From assembly GCA_963823215.1 (NCBI GenBank), contig CAWGKT010000010.1:62001-126000 (forward strand): a stretch of DNA of 64,000 nucleotides, read 5' to 3'. The DNA comes from CAIWHR01 sp963823215 (GTDB taxonomy: Bacteria; Pseudomonadota; Gammaproteobacteria; Burkholderiales; Casimicrobiaceae). How positions within the stretch are numbered: position 1 is the first letter of the stretch; each line of letters begins with the position of its first letter. The position numbers were made by a program, and so were the translations under genes. Shown here piece by piece: positions 26,328-35,652 of this stretch. The notes under the pieces were generated by a model. That model was not told where the DNA came from and ran no database searches. It worked only from the letters and a program-made list of their open reading frames with translations.

Positions 26328-29051
26328 ATGCACAGCAACCTGCAAAGGAACAGTGTAGGCGACTTCAAGTATTACGTGGGCATCAGTTCGCTGACCCAGA
26401 TCGCGTCCCGCGACGACCGTGTCTGCGTGCTCAACATTCTCGGTGGAGAATCGAGCGACGTGACCCCAATCAGCCACGCCTATTCGGGCGGCAACGTGGT
26501 CTTCGGCACTTCCCCGGGCAAGGGCGGCGCCGTGCTGGAGACGCGGATCGGCAATATTCCGGTCTACAACAACGTGCGCGACGGCCTGCTCGCGGGCCAC
26601 CGCTTCAACTGTGGCGTCGTCTACCTGCCGCCACCGGCGGCGCGCGATGGGGTGGCGGAACTGATTCGCGTCAATCCCGCGCTGCGCAAGGTCTTCATCA
26701 TCACCGAGAAGATTGCGGTCCACGACGCGCGCGAGATCCGCGCGATGGGACAGCAGAACGGCATCGACATTTTCGGCGCCAACTGCCTGGGCGTAGCCGA
26801 CTCGTGGAACCAGGTGCGCATCGGCGGCGCGCTGGGTGGCGACAATCCCGGCGACACCTTGCGGCAGGGCTCGATCGCGATTCTTTCCAATTCGGGCGGC
26901 TTTTCGACAACCATCGCGCAGTACCTTTGCATGGCAGGTTGGGGCACGACAACCGTCATCTCCAGCGGGAAGGATCTTTACATACACTATGCAGCGCCGG
27001 AATTCGCCTTCGCGCTGGCCAACGATGCGCGCAGCAAGGCGGCAGTGCTTTACTGCGAACCGGGCGGCTACTACGAACTCGACGCGAACTTCACCAAGCC
27101 CGTGGTGGCCTGCGTCGTTGGCCGCTGGAAGAGCAAGCTGACTCGCGCAGTCGGCCATGCCGGTGCGATGGCTGGCGGCCATGACGATGCGCAGGCCAAG
27201 GAACGCTGGTTCATGGAGAAGTTTGGCGTGGACGCCATCTACACGCCCGAGCAGCCCTCGTTCTCTGCCAAGGGCGCGGTGGTGACCAACATCGCCCATA
27301 TCCCGGCTGCGCTAACCGCAGTGATGCGCGCCAACGCAACGTTGCCGGATTTCGCTTCCGAAGGCACGCTGGCACTGAAAGCCTGGTTCGGCTCGGACGA
27401 AGGGCTGGACTTGCCAGCGGACCTGAAGTTGCCCGTTGTGGAGGCGCTCCCGCCGTACAACGAACAGGTCGCGCTCCTCAACACGCAAATCGGCGGCGTG
27501 GTGCCACGTCAGCCGATGAAGGATGCGTCCGGTGCCTCGCAGATGGACAGCAAGACGCAGGTGAGCAGCCTTCACGGTACGAGCATGCTGCATGCGGCAA
27601 CCTTGCCGTTCGAGTCGAACGTCGCGCTGGCGCTGGTCCATGACACCGGTGGCGAGAACGATCGCAGACTGATCGCAACGGCGGTGGCGGCCTACGTCAA
27701 CCTGCACCGCCGGCCCGAACTTGCGGCAGCGCAAGCCAGCCGCGAGGCCGGGAACGCACCCAACGCCGTGCTGGCGGCGGCGGCGGCCATCGTTGGGCCG
27801 CGCCGGCAGGCCGCGGCGCGCGATGCGCTCAAGTTCATGATCGAACGCTTCCACGCGGCTGGGCTTGGGATGGAGTTCGGCGCGTCGCTCAGCGAGAGCT
27901 TCGACATCGAGAAGGTCGACACGACGGACCTACCTGCGCTTACTGCGGAGCTTCCTGATGCGCGTGCGCAGTCGCTGATTGCAGGGGTCGAGGCCCGAGG
28001 GGGGCGCTCCGTATTCCTGCGTTGGCTCAGGAGCTTGCCGGGACACCCGAACGAAGCTGCGGTGCTGGCCGCCATCTCTGCCACCCTTGCATGGGGGCCT
28101 CTGAGCCGCAAACGCATTTCCCGCGCTACGGCAGAGAGCTTTCCGTGGTGGCTGCAGCTGTTCGGCACGTTGATCGGTGCATCGGCCGACGCTGGGCAGC
28201 ATAAACCAGGCAAGTTCTGCGGCATCGATGAACGCGAGATGCTCGAAAAGACAAGCCTGGGTGAAGTCGCCTTCGCGGCCTTGCTGGGACGCCTTCCCGG
28301 AGAGGATGATCTGTTCGCATTCCAGACGCTGGTCGGTCTGCTGCTCACCAACGGCCCAGGAGCGATCTCGGCGCAGGGCGCCAAGGGTGCCGTGTCAGCC
28401 GATGGCCCGGAACAGCCTGAGCGCGTCCAGCTCAACAAGGCACTGATCGGCTTCCTCTCGCATACGGGGTATGCGCATGGAGGCAACGGCTACGAGGGCA
28501 TCGCCTACCTCAACGAGCAATTTCGCGGCACCGGCTTGAAGGACCCGAGCGCGAAGGACCATGGTATCGACTTGCGGGTGTTAGCCGCCAAGGCCGTGGA
28601 GCGGTACGCACAATACAAGAGTCAGAAGAAGACGGCCGGCAGCTTGGATATTGCCAAGCTCCCTGGCGTGAATCATCCGGTTTTCAAGGACAAGCCGGTC
28701 AATCACGATCCGCGGGAGGTGTTCATTGCCAAGCTGTACGACGAGCGTGGCGAAACCAACGTATTCCACGCGTTCTATCGCGCGCTGGTGCAAGAGTTGT
28801 TCGAGGCCGGCGTTTCAAGGACCGTCTATTGCGTGAACATCGACGCGGTGATAGCGGCGCTGCTGCTCAAGATGCTGTGGAAGCCGCTGCAATCCGGTGA
28901 GATCGGTGAGCGCGAGCTGGAAACGGCGGCCTTCACGATCTTCCTTTACCCGCGCATGCTCGGGTGTGCTGCCGAAATCGACGACCACCTGAACCGCGGC
29001 CGCAATATGGATACGCGCACCCAGGCGTCGCTTTGCAAGTTCGTCGCCTGA
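26328..29051 (+). CDS. ATP-citrate lyase-like large subunit, extended form (CoA-ligase alpha domain plus citrate-synthase-like domain)
   Basis: 907 residues, far longer than the roughly 610 of the known prokaryotic ACL large subunit. Domain 1 (about 15-330) is succinyl-CoA-synthetase-alpha-like: FGTSPGKGGAVLETRIGNIP, ILSNSGGFSTTIAQYL, and the phospho-histidine site VG-H277-AGAMAGG. The C-terminal part (about 650-907) is citrate-synthase-like: FLSHTGYAHGGNGYEGIAYL, VNHPVFKDKPVNHDPRE, and a final NRGRNMDTRTQASLCKFVA. The middle (about 400-640, including ESNVALALVHDTGGENDRR) has no family I recognise beyond possible lyase linker helices. Together with the small subunit it would form and cleave a citryl-CoA-type intermediate. 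Confidence 0.8.
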   Translation: MHSNLQRNSVGDFKYYVGISSLTQIASRDDRVCVLNILGGESSDVTPISHAYSGGNVVFGTSPGKGGAVLETRIGNIPVYNNVRDGLLAGHRFNCGVVYLPPPAARDGVAELIRVNPALRKVFIITEKIAVHDAREIRAMGQQNGIDIFGANCLGVADSWNQVRIGGALGGDNPGDTLRQGSIAILSNSGGFSTTIAQYLCMAGWGTTTVISSGKDLYIHYAAPEFAFALANDARSKAAVLYCEPGGYYELDANFTKPVVACVVGRWKSKLTRAVGHAGAMAGGHDDAQAKERWFMEKFGVDAIYTPEQPSFSAKGAVVTNIAHIPAALTAVMRANATLPDFASEGTLALKAWFGSDEGLDLPADLKLPVVEALPPYNEQVALLNTQIGGVVPRQPMKDASGASQMDSKTQVSSLHGTSMLHAATLPFESNVALALVHDTGGENDRRLIATAVAAYVNLHRRPELAAAQASREAGNAPNAVLAAAAAIVGPRRQAAARDALKFMIERFHAAGLGMEFGASLSESFDIEKVDTTDLPALTAELPDARAQSLIAGVEARGGRSVFLRWLRSLPGHPNEAAVLAAISATLAWGPLSRKRISRATAESFPWWLQLFGTLIGASADAGQHKPGKFCGIDEREMLEKTSLGEVAFAALLGRLPGEDDLFAFQTLVGLLLTNGPGAISAQGAKGAVSADGPEQPERVQLNKALIGFLSHTGYAHGGNGYEGIAYLNEQFRGTGLKDPSAKDHGIDLRVLAAKAVERYAQYKSQKKTAGSLDIAKLPGVNHPVFKDKPVNHDPREVFIAKLYDERGETNVFHAFYRALVQELFEAGVSRTVYCVNIDAVIAALLLKMLWKPLQSGEIGERELETAAFTIFLYPRMLGCAAEIDDHLNRGRNMDTRTQASLCKFVA

Positions 29052-29163
29052 TCATACGAGAAGGGAAGGCCGCTTTCGATTGCCGTCCGCCTGGCGGCTA
29101 TGCGTTGCATGCAACAACACTATGTTCGGTTTGGATCGGCGCTTCTGCGATGTAGTTCCCGGG

Positions 29164-29204
29164 TCGCAGGCAAATCGCGCAACATTGTGAGATCGTGCCT
29201 GCGA
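29164..29204. terminator. 9-bp perfect inverted repeat in the convergent gap
   Basis: TCGCAGGCA (29164-29172) and TGCCTGCGA (29196-29204) flank a 23-base loop, between the convergent lyase operon and Liv operon. A bidirectional terminator is possible, but there is no U-tract on either strand. Confidence 0.4.
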
Positions 29205-29232
29205 TCGATGACCTGACGGCAAGCGGCCCGGA

Positions 29233-29848
29233 TCAGACCAGCGGAGCGAGATGCCCGAGGTAGTCCCGGAATGCCTCGTTGGCGGCCATTTCGGCCAGCG
29301 TCGCGGCTTGGGACAACCTTCCCTTGCGCACGAAGAAAAAGCGTTCGCAGACCTCGCGCATTAGCTCGATGTGGAACGGTTCGTTGGGATGCAGGCAGAC
29401 GAACACCACCCTGCCCTCGTCCCTGAGGCTGCCGAAAGAAGTCGAGCATGAAGCCGATGTAGCCATCCTGCGTATTGAACTGCGGTTCGTCGAAGAGGTG
29501 GATCAACGCCCTGTCGCCGCGCGCAGGCTGCAGCAGGAAGGACGGCTTCGTCCGCCGAATCGAACGCACCTGGTACGACTGGTGGTAATGCATCGCAATC
29601 CGCGAGCGCTGTTCGTAACGCACTCGATGGATGTCCTGCCCCGCGCACAGCACGCGTCCCGACGTCGGTTGATTGCTGCCGGTGATCAATTCGAACAACG
29701 TGGTCTTGCCCGAGCCGTTCGGCCCCATCACGCCGACGATCGCCGGCCCGCCGATCTCGAAATCGGCCTCCAGGGTGAACGTCGGCTCGCGCGAGAAACG
29801 ACTGCGGGTATAGATCTTGGAGAGGGCCTCCACCTTGAGCATGCTCAT
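29233..29848 (-). pseudogene. ABC-type ATPase without a signature motif, at the end of the Liv operon; one apparent 1-bp frameshift
   Basis: About 205 residues once one base is removed near 29436 (TTCTTTCGGC read as TTCTTCGGC), joining GYIGFMLDFF to GSLRDEGRVVFVCLHPNEP. Present: Walker A (MGPNGSGKTTLFELITG), a Q-loop-like HYHQSYQVRS, Walker B (ALIHLFDEPQFN) and an H-loop-like CLHPNEP. Absent: any LSGGQ signature, and the helical subdomain between Q-loop and Walker B is only about 30 residues. I recall similar proteins in Burkholderiales Liv-type operons, so this looks like a conserved atypical family, not a decayed LivF. The start at 29848 overlaps the livF stop (ATGA). The shift may be a sequencing error. 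Confidence 0.7.
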
Positions 29849-30543
29849 GTTCCCAGGAGCCTTCCGCGGAGCAAGTCGTCCGCACGCAGTTGCGCTGCAG
29901 GCCCCGAGAACACGACCTTGCCGCGGTCGAGCACGTAGGCGCGATCGGCGACCTCGAGCGCGGTGGCAACGTTCTGCTCCACCAGCAGTACGCCCACCCC
30001 TTCTGCACGCAGTTTTCGCACGACCCGCATGACGTCCTGCACGACCTTCGGCGCCAGCCCCTGGCTGGGCTCGTCCATCAGCACCAGCCCCGGCGCGCCG
30101 AGCAGCACGCGCGAGATCGCGACCATCTGCATTTCGCCGCCAGACAGGTTCTCGCACTCCCGTTGCATCAGATATTCGAGCGCCGAGAACACGGCGAAGC
30201 ACTCCTTGAGCGCCCACGCCCGGAAGCGCGTCTTCTTGCCGGCAATGGCGAGGTTTCGCTCGACCGTGAGGGTGGGAAAGATGCGCCGGTCGTCCGGCAC
30301 CCAGCCGACGCCGGCGCGGGCGATCTCGTGAGTCGGCAACTGCGCGATATCGCGCCCGTCGAAGCGCAGGCTGCCGCGACGTGGCCGCGTCAGCCCGAGA
30401 ATCGAGCGAAGGGTCGTCGTCTTGCCAGCGCCGTTGGCGCCCAGCAGGGCGACGACCTCGCCGGAAGCCACACCGAGCGAGACGCCGAACAGTGCCTGCG
30501 TCTCGCCGTAAAACGTATCGACGGCGGAAAGGTCGAGTATCAC
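29845..30543 (-). CDS. livF: Branched-chain amino acid-type ABC importer ATPase, LivF type
   Basis: 232 residues, normal for LivF. Walker A (LLGANGAGKTTTLRSILGL), a Q-loop-like region in VPDDRRIFPTLTVERNL (the DxRxIFPxLTVxENL motif is characteristic of LivF), signature NLSGGEMQMVAISRVLL, Walker B LVLMDEPSQGL and H-loop LVEQN. The start codon is GTG at 30543, overlapping the livG stop by 4 bp. Cytoplasmic energy subunit for LivH/LivM. Confidence 0.93.
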   Translation of the reverse strand: MILDLSAVDTFYGETQALFGVSLGVASGEVVALLGANGAGKTTTLRSILGLTRPRRGSLRFDGRDIAQLPTHEIARAGVGWVPDDRRIFPTLTVERNLAIAGKKTRFRAWALKECFAVFSALEYLMQRECENLSGGEMQMVAISRVLLGAPGLVLMDEPSQGLAPKVVQDVMRVVRKLRAEGVGVLLVEQNVATALEVADRAYVLDRGKVVFSGPAAQLRADDLLRGRLLGT

Positions 30544-31289
30544 GTTGCCAGCGCACCGAGGTTGGAGCGCTGCACCCATGGATTCGTGCGCAGCTCGGCC
30601 GGCGTGCCGCGCGCGATCACCTGCCCCCAGTGCACCACGGAAATCCGCTCGGCCAGGCCGAACAGAAAGCGCATGTCGTGTTCGATGATCACCATCGTCA
30701 CTTTGCCGCGCAGCGAGCGGACGAGGTCGGCGACACGGGCGATGCCGTCGGCGCCGAGACCCGCCGTCGGCTCGTCGAGGAACAGCAGGTCGGGGTTGCC
30801 GGCGAGCGCAACGCCGATTTCGAGCGCGCGCCGGTCGCCATACGAAAGGCTTTTCGCACTGACGCCGCCGCGATCGGCCAGCCCGATCTGCCCGAGCGTG
30901 CGCTGTGCACGCTCGCGTGCTGCGTCGAGCCCGGCTGCATCGCGGACGCAATCGAATCCGCGCTCGCGCAGTTCCGGGGTGGCCATGGTCACGTTCTCCA
31001 ACGCGGTGAAGTCGTTGAACAGATTCATCAGCTGGAACGAGCGGGCGATGCCGCGCCGGGCGATCGCGCGCGGTGGCAGCCCGGTGATGTCCTCGCCGGC
31101 GAACGTGACCTGGCCAGCGTCCGGGCGGTGCGTGCCGGTAAGCACATTGAAGCACGTGGTCTTGCCCGCGCCGTTGGGACCCATGATGCCGTGCACCTCG
31201 CCTTCGGCAACCTCGAAGCCGACGTCCTGCAGCACGATCCGATCGCCGAAGCGCTTGGCCAACCCCCGTGCGGTGAACAATGCTGTCAT
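30540..31289 (-). CDS. livG: Branched-chain amino acid-type ABC importer ATPase, LivG type
   Basis: 249 residues. Walker A (MGPNGAGKTTCFNVLTG), the LivG-specific GIARSFQLMNLFNDFTALEN, signature SLSYGDRRALEIGVALA (SYG instead of SGG, common in LivG), Walker B LLFLDEPTAGL and H-loop IIEHD. ATG 31289 overlaps the livM stop by 4 bp. Part of the livM-livG-livF-ATPase operon. Confidence 0.93.
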   Translation of the reverse strand: MTALFTARGLAKRFGDRIVLQDVGFEVAEGEVHGIMGPNGAGKTTCFNVLTGTHRPDAGQVTFAGEDITGLPPRAIARRGIARSFQLMNLFNDFTALENVTMATPELRERGFDCVRDAAGLDAARERAQRTLGQIGLADRGGVSAKSLSYGDRRALEIGVALAGNPDLLFLDEPTAGLGADGIARVADLVRSLRGKVTMVIIEHDMRFLFGLAERISVVHWGQVIARGTPAELRTNPWVQRSNLGALAT

Positions 31290-32266
31290 GACTGCACCCG
31301 GCGCGACACGCGCAGCGCCTGCCAGATCCCGGCGATGCCCTCGGGTCTGAACAAGACCATCGCCATGAAGGCGAGCCCGTACCAAAGCAGCCAGGTTTCC
31401 GTGTACGCACCGAGAAGGTCACGGGCGAGGATGAAAAACGTCGCGCCGATCACCGGCCCCCAGAAGCTCACGAGGCCGCCACCAATCAGCACCATCATCA
31501 CCACGAAGCCGGAGTTGTGCAGGCTCATCACGTTCGGGTACGCCGACTGCTGCGCCATCGCGAACAGCGCCCCGGCCAGCCCCGCGATGGCAGTCGAAAG
31601 CACGAAGGCGGTGAACTTGTAGCGCCAGGTGTCGTGCCCCAGGAAGGCCGCGCGAGTCTCGTTCTGCTTCACCGCCTGCAGCACGCGGCCGAACGGCGAA
31701 TGGATGAGCCGCCAAAGAAACAGCACTACCAGCACGAACATCGCGAAGGTAAAGAAGTAGAGCGCGATGTTGGAAGCGAGCGAGACCGACGCCAGTCCGA
31801 GTTCGAGCGGGGGGCGCTTGAGGTTGAGCAGCCCGTCCTCTCCCCCCGTGACGCTATGCCACTTGATCGCGATGAACCACAGCACCTGCCCGAAGGCGAT
31901 GGTGAGGAGCGCGAAGTAGATGCCCCGCCGGTGCGAGACGAAGGCGCCGACCACCGCGCCGGCCAGTGCCGCGGCCAGCACGGCACCGGCAAGACCCACG
32001 AAGAGCCCCGTGCCGAGCTTCAGCTGCAGCAAGCCGAAGGCGTAGGCGCCGACACCGAAGAAGGCACCGTGGCCGAAGGAAGGCAGGCCCCCGTAGCCCA
32101 GCAGGAGGTTGAATCCGAGCGCGAAGATCATCCAGATCATGATCTCGAGCGCGAGGTAGGGATACAGGCCGACGCGATTCACCCAGAACGGCGCACTGGC
32201 GAGCAGGGCGAATGTCACCAGCATGGCCGGCGTCACGAGAGGGGTTCGCGCGTTCGTTGCAGTCAT
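31286..32266 (-). CDS. livM: Branched-chain amino acid-type ABC importer permease, LivM type
   Basis: 326-residue inner-membrane protein with about ten hydrophobic segments. FALGFNLLLGYGGLPSFGHGA is the LivM signature, and a cytoplasmic EAA-type loop follows at VLQAVKQNETRAAFLGHD. The C-terminus ends in the FRPEGIAG motif common to LivM. It is the first gene of the minus-strand operon; the ATG at 32266 lies 84 bp from the divergent rpiR start. The frame stays open upstream to 33379, but that is a shadow of rpiR. Confidence 0.93.
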   Translation of the reverse strand: MTATNARTPLVTPAMLVTFALLASAPFWVNRVGLYPYLALEIMIWMIFALGFNLLLGYGGLPSFGHGAFFGVGAYAFGLLQLKLGTGLFVGLAGAVLAAALAGAVVGAFVSHRRGIYFALLTIAFGQVLWFIAIKWHSVTGGEDGLLNLKRPPLELGLASVSLASNIALYFFTFAMFVLVVLFLWRLIHSPFGRVLQAVKQNETRAAFLGHDTWRYKFTAFVLSTAIAGLAGALFAMAQQSAYPNVMSLHNSGFVVMMVLIGGGLVSFWGPVIGATFFILARDLLGAYTETWLLWYGLAFMAMVLFRPEGIAGIWQALRVSRRVQS

Positions 32267-32315
32267 CGGCTGGCAGCCAGCGGTACGAACGATGAGAATA
32301 TACGTTTCAGTATTG

Positions 32316-32343
32316 CAATTGGCAAGAACCTTTGTTCTAATTG
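32316..32343. promoter_or_regulatory. Nested dyad between livM and the RpiR gene, candidate operator
   Basis: CAATT ... AATTG (32316-32320 and 32339-32343) encloses AGAAC-CTTT-GTTCT (32325-32338). The patch is AT-rich in an otherwise GC-rich 84-bp divergent gap, a natural site for RpiR binding to control both directions. Confidence 0.5.
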
Positions 32344-32350
32344 CGGCGAC

Positions 32351-33223
32351 ATGGACGCGCGCGCCGCCAATTTCGAGCAGCTGAAGGACGAAATCGCCAG
32401 ACGCTTTCCGGATCTCTCGCCCCAGCTGCAGCGCATCGCGCGCTTTGCGCTGGACCAGCCGCAGGACGTCGCGCTCGACACGGTTGCCGCTGCCGCGGCC
32501 AAGGTCGCCGTCCAACCGTCGGCCATGGTGCGCTTCGCGCAGGCGCTCGGCTATACCGGCTACAGCGACATGCAGCAGATCTTCCGCGACCGGCTGCTGG
32601 AGCGCTCGTCCAGCTACCGTGAGCGCATCGAGGGATTGCGCCGCGGCAAGGGCCGCGCCACGGAGCGTCCGGCCGCCGTGTTGCGTGAATTCGTCGCCGA
32701 CTCGGTCGCCAACCTCTCGCATCTCGAGGAGCACGTCAAGGCGGCGCTGCTCGAAAAGGCCGTCCGGATGCTGGCCAACGCCGACCGCATACACGTGCTG
32801 GCGCAACGTCGCGCCTTCCCCGTCGCCTGCTACCTGTCCTATGCGCTGTCGCAGCTCGAGCGCCCGGTGACGCTGATGGATGGCGTGGGCGGCATGCTGC
32901 ACGAGCAGGCGCGCGGCATCGGGCTGTGCGACGTCCTGATCGCCGTGAGCTTCCGCAATTATTCTCCGGAAGTCATCGCGCTGGCTGCGGCCTGCCATCA
33001 CCGCGGCGTGCCGGTGCTGGTGATCACCGACAGCCCGATGAGCCCGCTGCACGCCGCCGCGAGTCTCGCCTTCGACCTCGGCGACCACAGCGATCGGCCT
33101 TTCCGCTCGCTGGTGGAGCCGATGTGCCTCGCGCTGGTTCTCGTGGTGAGTCTCGGCTACCGGACCGCCGGACGTAACGCGCGCATGCCGACTCGCCGCC
33201 GGCGCACGGCAGCGCAAAAATGA
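32351..33223 (+). CDS. RpiR-family transcriptional regulator (HTH plus SIS domain)
   Basis: 290 residues. The N-terminal HTH_6 domain (about 1-80) includes VAAAAAKVAVQPSAMVRFAQ and LGYTGYSDMQQIFRD, the RpiR signature. The C-terminal SIS domain (about 120-270) includes IHVLAQRRAFPVACYLSYAL and VLIAVSFRNYSPEVI, where sugar-phosphate effectors bind in characterised members. It sits between the two halves of the Liv-type importer and probably controls both. RpiR proteins usually handle sugar phosphates, so the importer may carry something other than branched-chain amino acids. Confidence 0.9.
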   Translation: MDARAANFEQLKDEIARRFPDLSPQLQRIARFALDQPQDVALDTVAAAAAKVAVQPSAMVRFAQALGYTGYSDMQQIFRDRLLERSSSYRERIEGLRRGKGRATERPAAVLREFVADSVANLSHLEEHVKAALLEKAVRMLANADRIHVLAQRRAFPVACYLSYALSQLERPVTLMDGVGGMLHEQARGIGLCDVLIAVSFRNYSPEVIALAAACHHRGVPVLVITDSPMSPLHAAASLAFDLGDHSDRPFRSLVEPMCLALVLVVSLGYRTAGRNARMPTRRRRTAAQK

Positions 33224-33366
33224 AGATGGGTGCCGAACGCCAATGTGATGTTGCATGCCTTGGACGTACCCCGCGCGGCCCGAGCGACGAGGTGCATGCC
33301 GCGATGATCGTAGAGCAGGAGCAGTTGTTCGAAGCCCCGACCGTGCAGTGTTAAGGAGGAGACACC

Positions 33367-34689
33367 ATGAACGACGCAAGCAATGACAAGCCGCTGGTTC
33401 CGCCGGTCTCGCCGCGCCGCCGCAGTCTGCTGCAGGCCATTGCGCTGGGTGCCGGCGCCACGGCCTTCTACGGCCCGTGGAAGACCAATCACGTCTGGGC
33501 GCAGGCGCCAGGCAAGAAGCCGCTGGTGATCGGGCTCACCATGGATACCAGCGGCCAGTACGGCGCGTCCGGCGCGATGGAACGCCTTGGCGCGATGCTC
33601 GCAATCCGTGAATTCAACGAGAAGGGCGGCGTGCTTGGACGCGCGATAGAAGCCCTCCACATGGACACCGAGACCACACCCGCCACGGGATCGCGCGTCG
33701 CGGAGCGCATGATCACGCGGAACGAAGCGGCGTTCCTGATCGGTGGGGTCCACTCGGGCGTCGCCAACGCGATCTCGCAAGTGGCGCAGAAGTACGGCTG
33801 CATCTATCTCAACACCAACTCCAGCTCACCCACCGAATCAGGCAAGGACTGCCACCGCGTCAAGTTCGTCTGGGACGGCAATGGCACCAACTTCTCGCTC
33901 GCAATCGTGAAGAACGCGATCAGGGTGAACGGCAACAACTGGGTGATGCTGACGAACGATTACGTCTGGGGCCACAGCACGGCGAAGTCGATGCGCGCCA
34001 TCGTCGAGGCGAACGGCGGCAAGATCGCGGAGGAAATGCTGGTGCCGCAGAACACGCGCGACTTCAGCGCGTATCTCCTCAAGATCCAGCAGTTGAAGCC
34101 CTCCGCGGTCGCCACCGCCGTCGGCGGCGACGACATCAAGGCGCTGCGGAAGCAGGTCGTCCAGCTGAAGATGAACAAGACGGTCGCCTGGATCAACAAT
34201 CAGCAGGACTGGCCGGACGTGTACGGACTCGGGCCCGAGGAGATCTTCGGCGTGTTCGGCACCACGTGGTACTACCGCCTGGACCTGCCTGGCGTGAAGG
34301 AGTTCGTCGCCGCGTACCAGAAGGCCTATCCCGGCGTGCAGATCAAGGTGCCGGGCAACGTCTACTACAACGGCTACATGGCCACCCGCGAACTGCTGCG
34401 CGCGGTGGAGCGCGCCGGCACGACCAACAACATCAAGGTGATCAAGGAACTCGAGAACCTGAAGGCGCCGGCGCGCGACCGCATGCAGGCCCATGACGCC
34501 TACATGAACCCCAACACCCACCAGATGCAGCAGACGATCTACATGGCGACCTACAACGACGCCCCGGCGGAGAAGGACGACATCTTCAGGATTCTCACCC
34601 AGGCCACGCCGCAGGAAGTCGAGGACAAGGACGCGCCGGTCGCCTGCAAGCTGGAGTCGTACGAAGCCACGTCGACGTACGAGCAGTAA
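33367..34689 (+). CDS. livK: Branched-chain amino acid-type ABC importer substrate-binding protein, LivK type
   Basis: 440 residues, type I periplasmic binding fold. The N-terminus has SPRRRSLLQAIALGAGATAF, a twin-arginine-like export signal ending around VWAQA. The mature part starts KPLVIGLTMDTSGQYGASGA, which is the Peripla_BP_6 ligand-loop pattern. A very strong TAAGGAGGAG precedes the ATG. It heads the operon livK-livH(-SDR) that runs divergently from livMGF. Confidence 0.92.
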   Translation: MNDASNDKPLVPPVSPRRRSLLQAIALGAGATAFYGPWKTNHVWAQAPGKKPLVIGLTMDTSGQYGASGAMERLGAMLAIREFNEKGGVLGRAIEALHMDTETTPATGSRVAERMITRNEAAFLIGGVHSGVANAISQVAQKYGCIYLNTNSSSPTESGKDCHRVKFVWDGNGTNFSLAIVKNAIRVNGNNWVMLTNDYVWGHSTAKSMRAIVEANGGKIAEEMLVPQNTRDFSAYLLKIQQLKPSAVATAVGGDDIKALRKQVVQLKMNKTVAWINNQQDWPDVYGLGPEEIFGVFGTTWYYRLDLPGVKEFVAAYQKAYPGVQIKVPGNVYYNGYMATRELLRAVERAGTTNNIKVIKELENLKAPARDRMQAHDAYMNPNTHQMQQTIYMATYNDAPAEKDDIFRILTQATPQEVEDKDAPVACKLESYEATSTYEQ

Positions 34690-34698
34690 GAGCGGCGG

Positions 34699-35622
34699 GT
34701 GCTCGCCAACCTGTTGCCGCACATCGTCAACGGCCTGTCGCTCGGGCTGCTGTTCGCGTTGATCGCGCTCGGCTTCATGCTGATTGTCGGCGTGATGGAG
34801 GTGATCAACCTCGCGCACGGGTCGCTGTTCGCGCTGGGGATGTACGGCGCGCTGTTCGTCATCGAACCCAACGTCGGCTTCCTCGCCGGGCCGCTAGCGT
34901 CATACGCGGAGCTGCCGTTGGGGACGCGCTACGCGATCGCGCTGCTGGCCGCACCCGTGCTGGTCGGCCTCTTCGGCATGCTGCTCGAACTCAGCATGCG
35001 CCGCACCTATGGCAAGGATCCGCTCTACGGGCTGCTCCTCACCTTTGGCGCGGCGTTGGTGATCGAGGAGCTGATCCGCGTCGTATGGGGCTCGCGCGAG
35101 CGCACGCTGCCGGTGCCGGAGGCGATCTCGGGCGCGTTGCTGATCGGCGATCTCGTCTATGCGAAGTACCGCTTCTTTGCCTGCGCGTTCGCCGTGGCGG
35201 CGATTGTCGCGCTGTGGCTTTTCATCGAGCGCACCAAGGTCGGCGCGATTATCAAGGCCGGTGCGCACGACAGCGAGATGGTGCGGGCACTCGGCTACAA
35301 CCTCTCGCGGCTGCGCCTCGGCGTCTTCGCGCTCGGCACCTCGCTCGCCGCGGTGGCGGGGGTGATCATGGCGCCGATCTGGGGTGTGCGACCGCACGTC
35401 GGCGTAGACGCGATCGTGCCGGCTTTCCTCATCATCGTGCTGGGCGGGGTCGGCAGCTTCTGGGGTGCAGTGGTCGCCGGCATCCTGGTCGGGCTCGTGG
35501 TCGGGCTCACCGGCGCGTATGCTTCCGAATGGTCGCTGCTGTCGATGTACCTCCTGTTCATCGCCGTGGTGACCTTCCGCGCCCGAGGGCTGTTCGGCAA
35601 GAAGAGCGTGCTCGATACCTGA
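34699..35622 (+). CDS. livH: Branched-chain amino acid-type ABC importer permease, LivH type
   Basis: 307 residues with eight or so membrane helices. VNGLSLGLLFALIALGFMLI near the start and the cytoplasmic EAA-type loop KAGAHDSEMVRALGYN (the G-x-x-x-x-x-x-x-RALG contact motif) mark it as LivH. GGVGSFWGAVVAGILVGLV near the C-terminus is also typical. GTG start, nine bases after the livK stop. Confidence 0.92.
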   Translation: MLANLLPHIVNGLSLGLLFALIALGFMLIVGVMEVINLAHGSLFALGMYGALFVIEPNVGFLAGPLASYAELPLGTRYAIALLAAPVLVGLFGMLLELSMRRTYGKDPLYGLLLTFGAALVIEELIRVVWGSRERTLPVPEAISGALLIGDLVYAKYRFFACAFAVAAIVALWLFIERTKVGAIIKAGAHDSEMVRALGYNLSRLRLGVFALGTSLAAVAGVIMAPIWGVRPHVGVDAIVPAFLIIVLGGVGSFWGAVVAGILVGLVVGLTGAYASEWSLLSMYLLFIAVVTFRARGLFGKKSVLDT

Positions 35623-35652
35623 GTTGACGGGCGGATCACGAATGGGGCACCG

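Noticed and set aside
31517..32350. Plus-strand extension of the RpiR gene
   Set aside because: The upstream 278 codons are antisense to livM and have shadow composition. The HTH domain begins at 32351.
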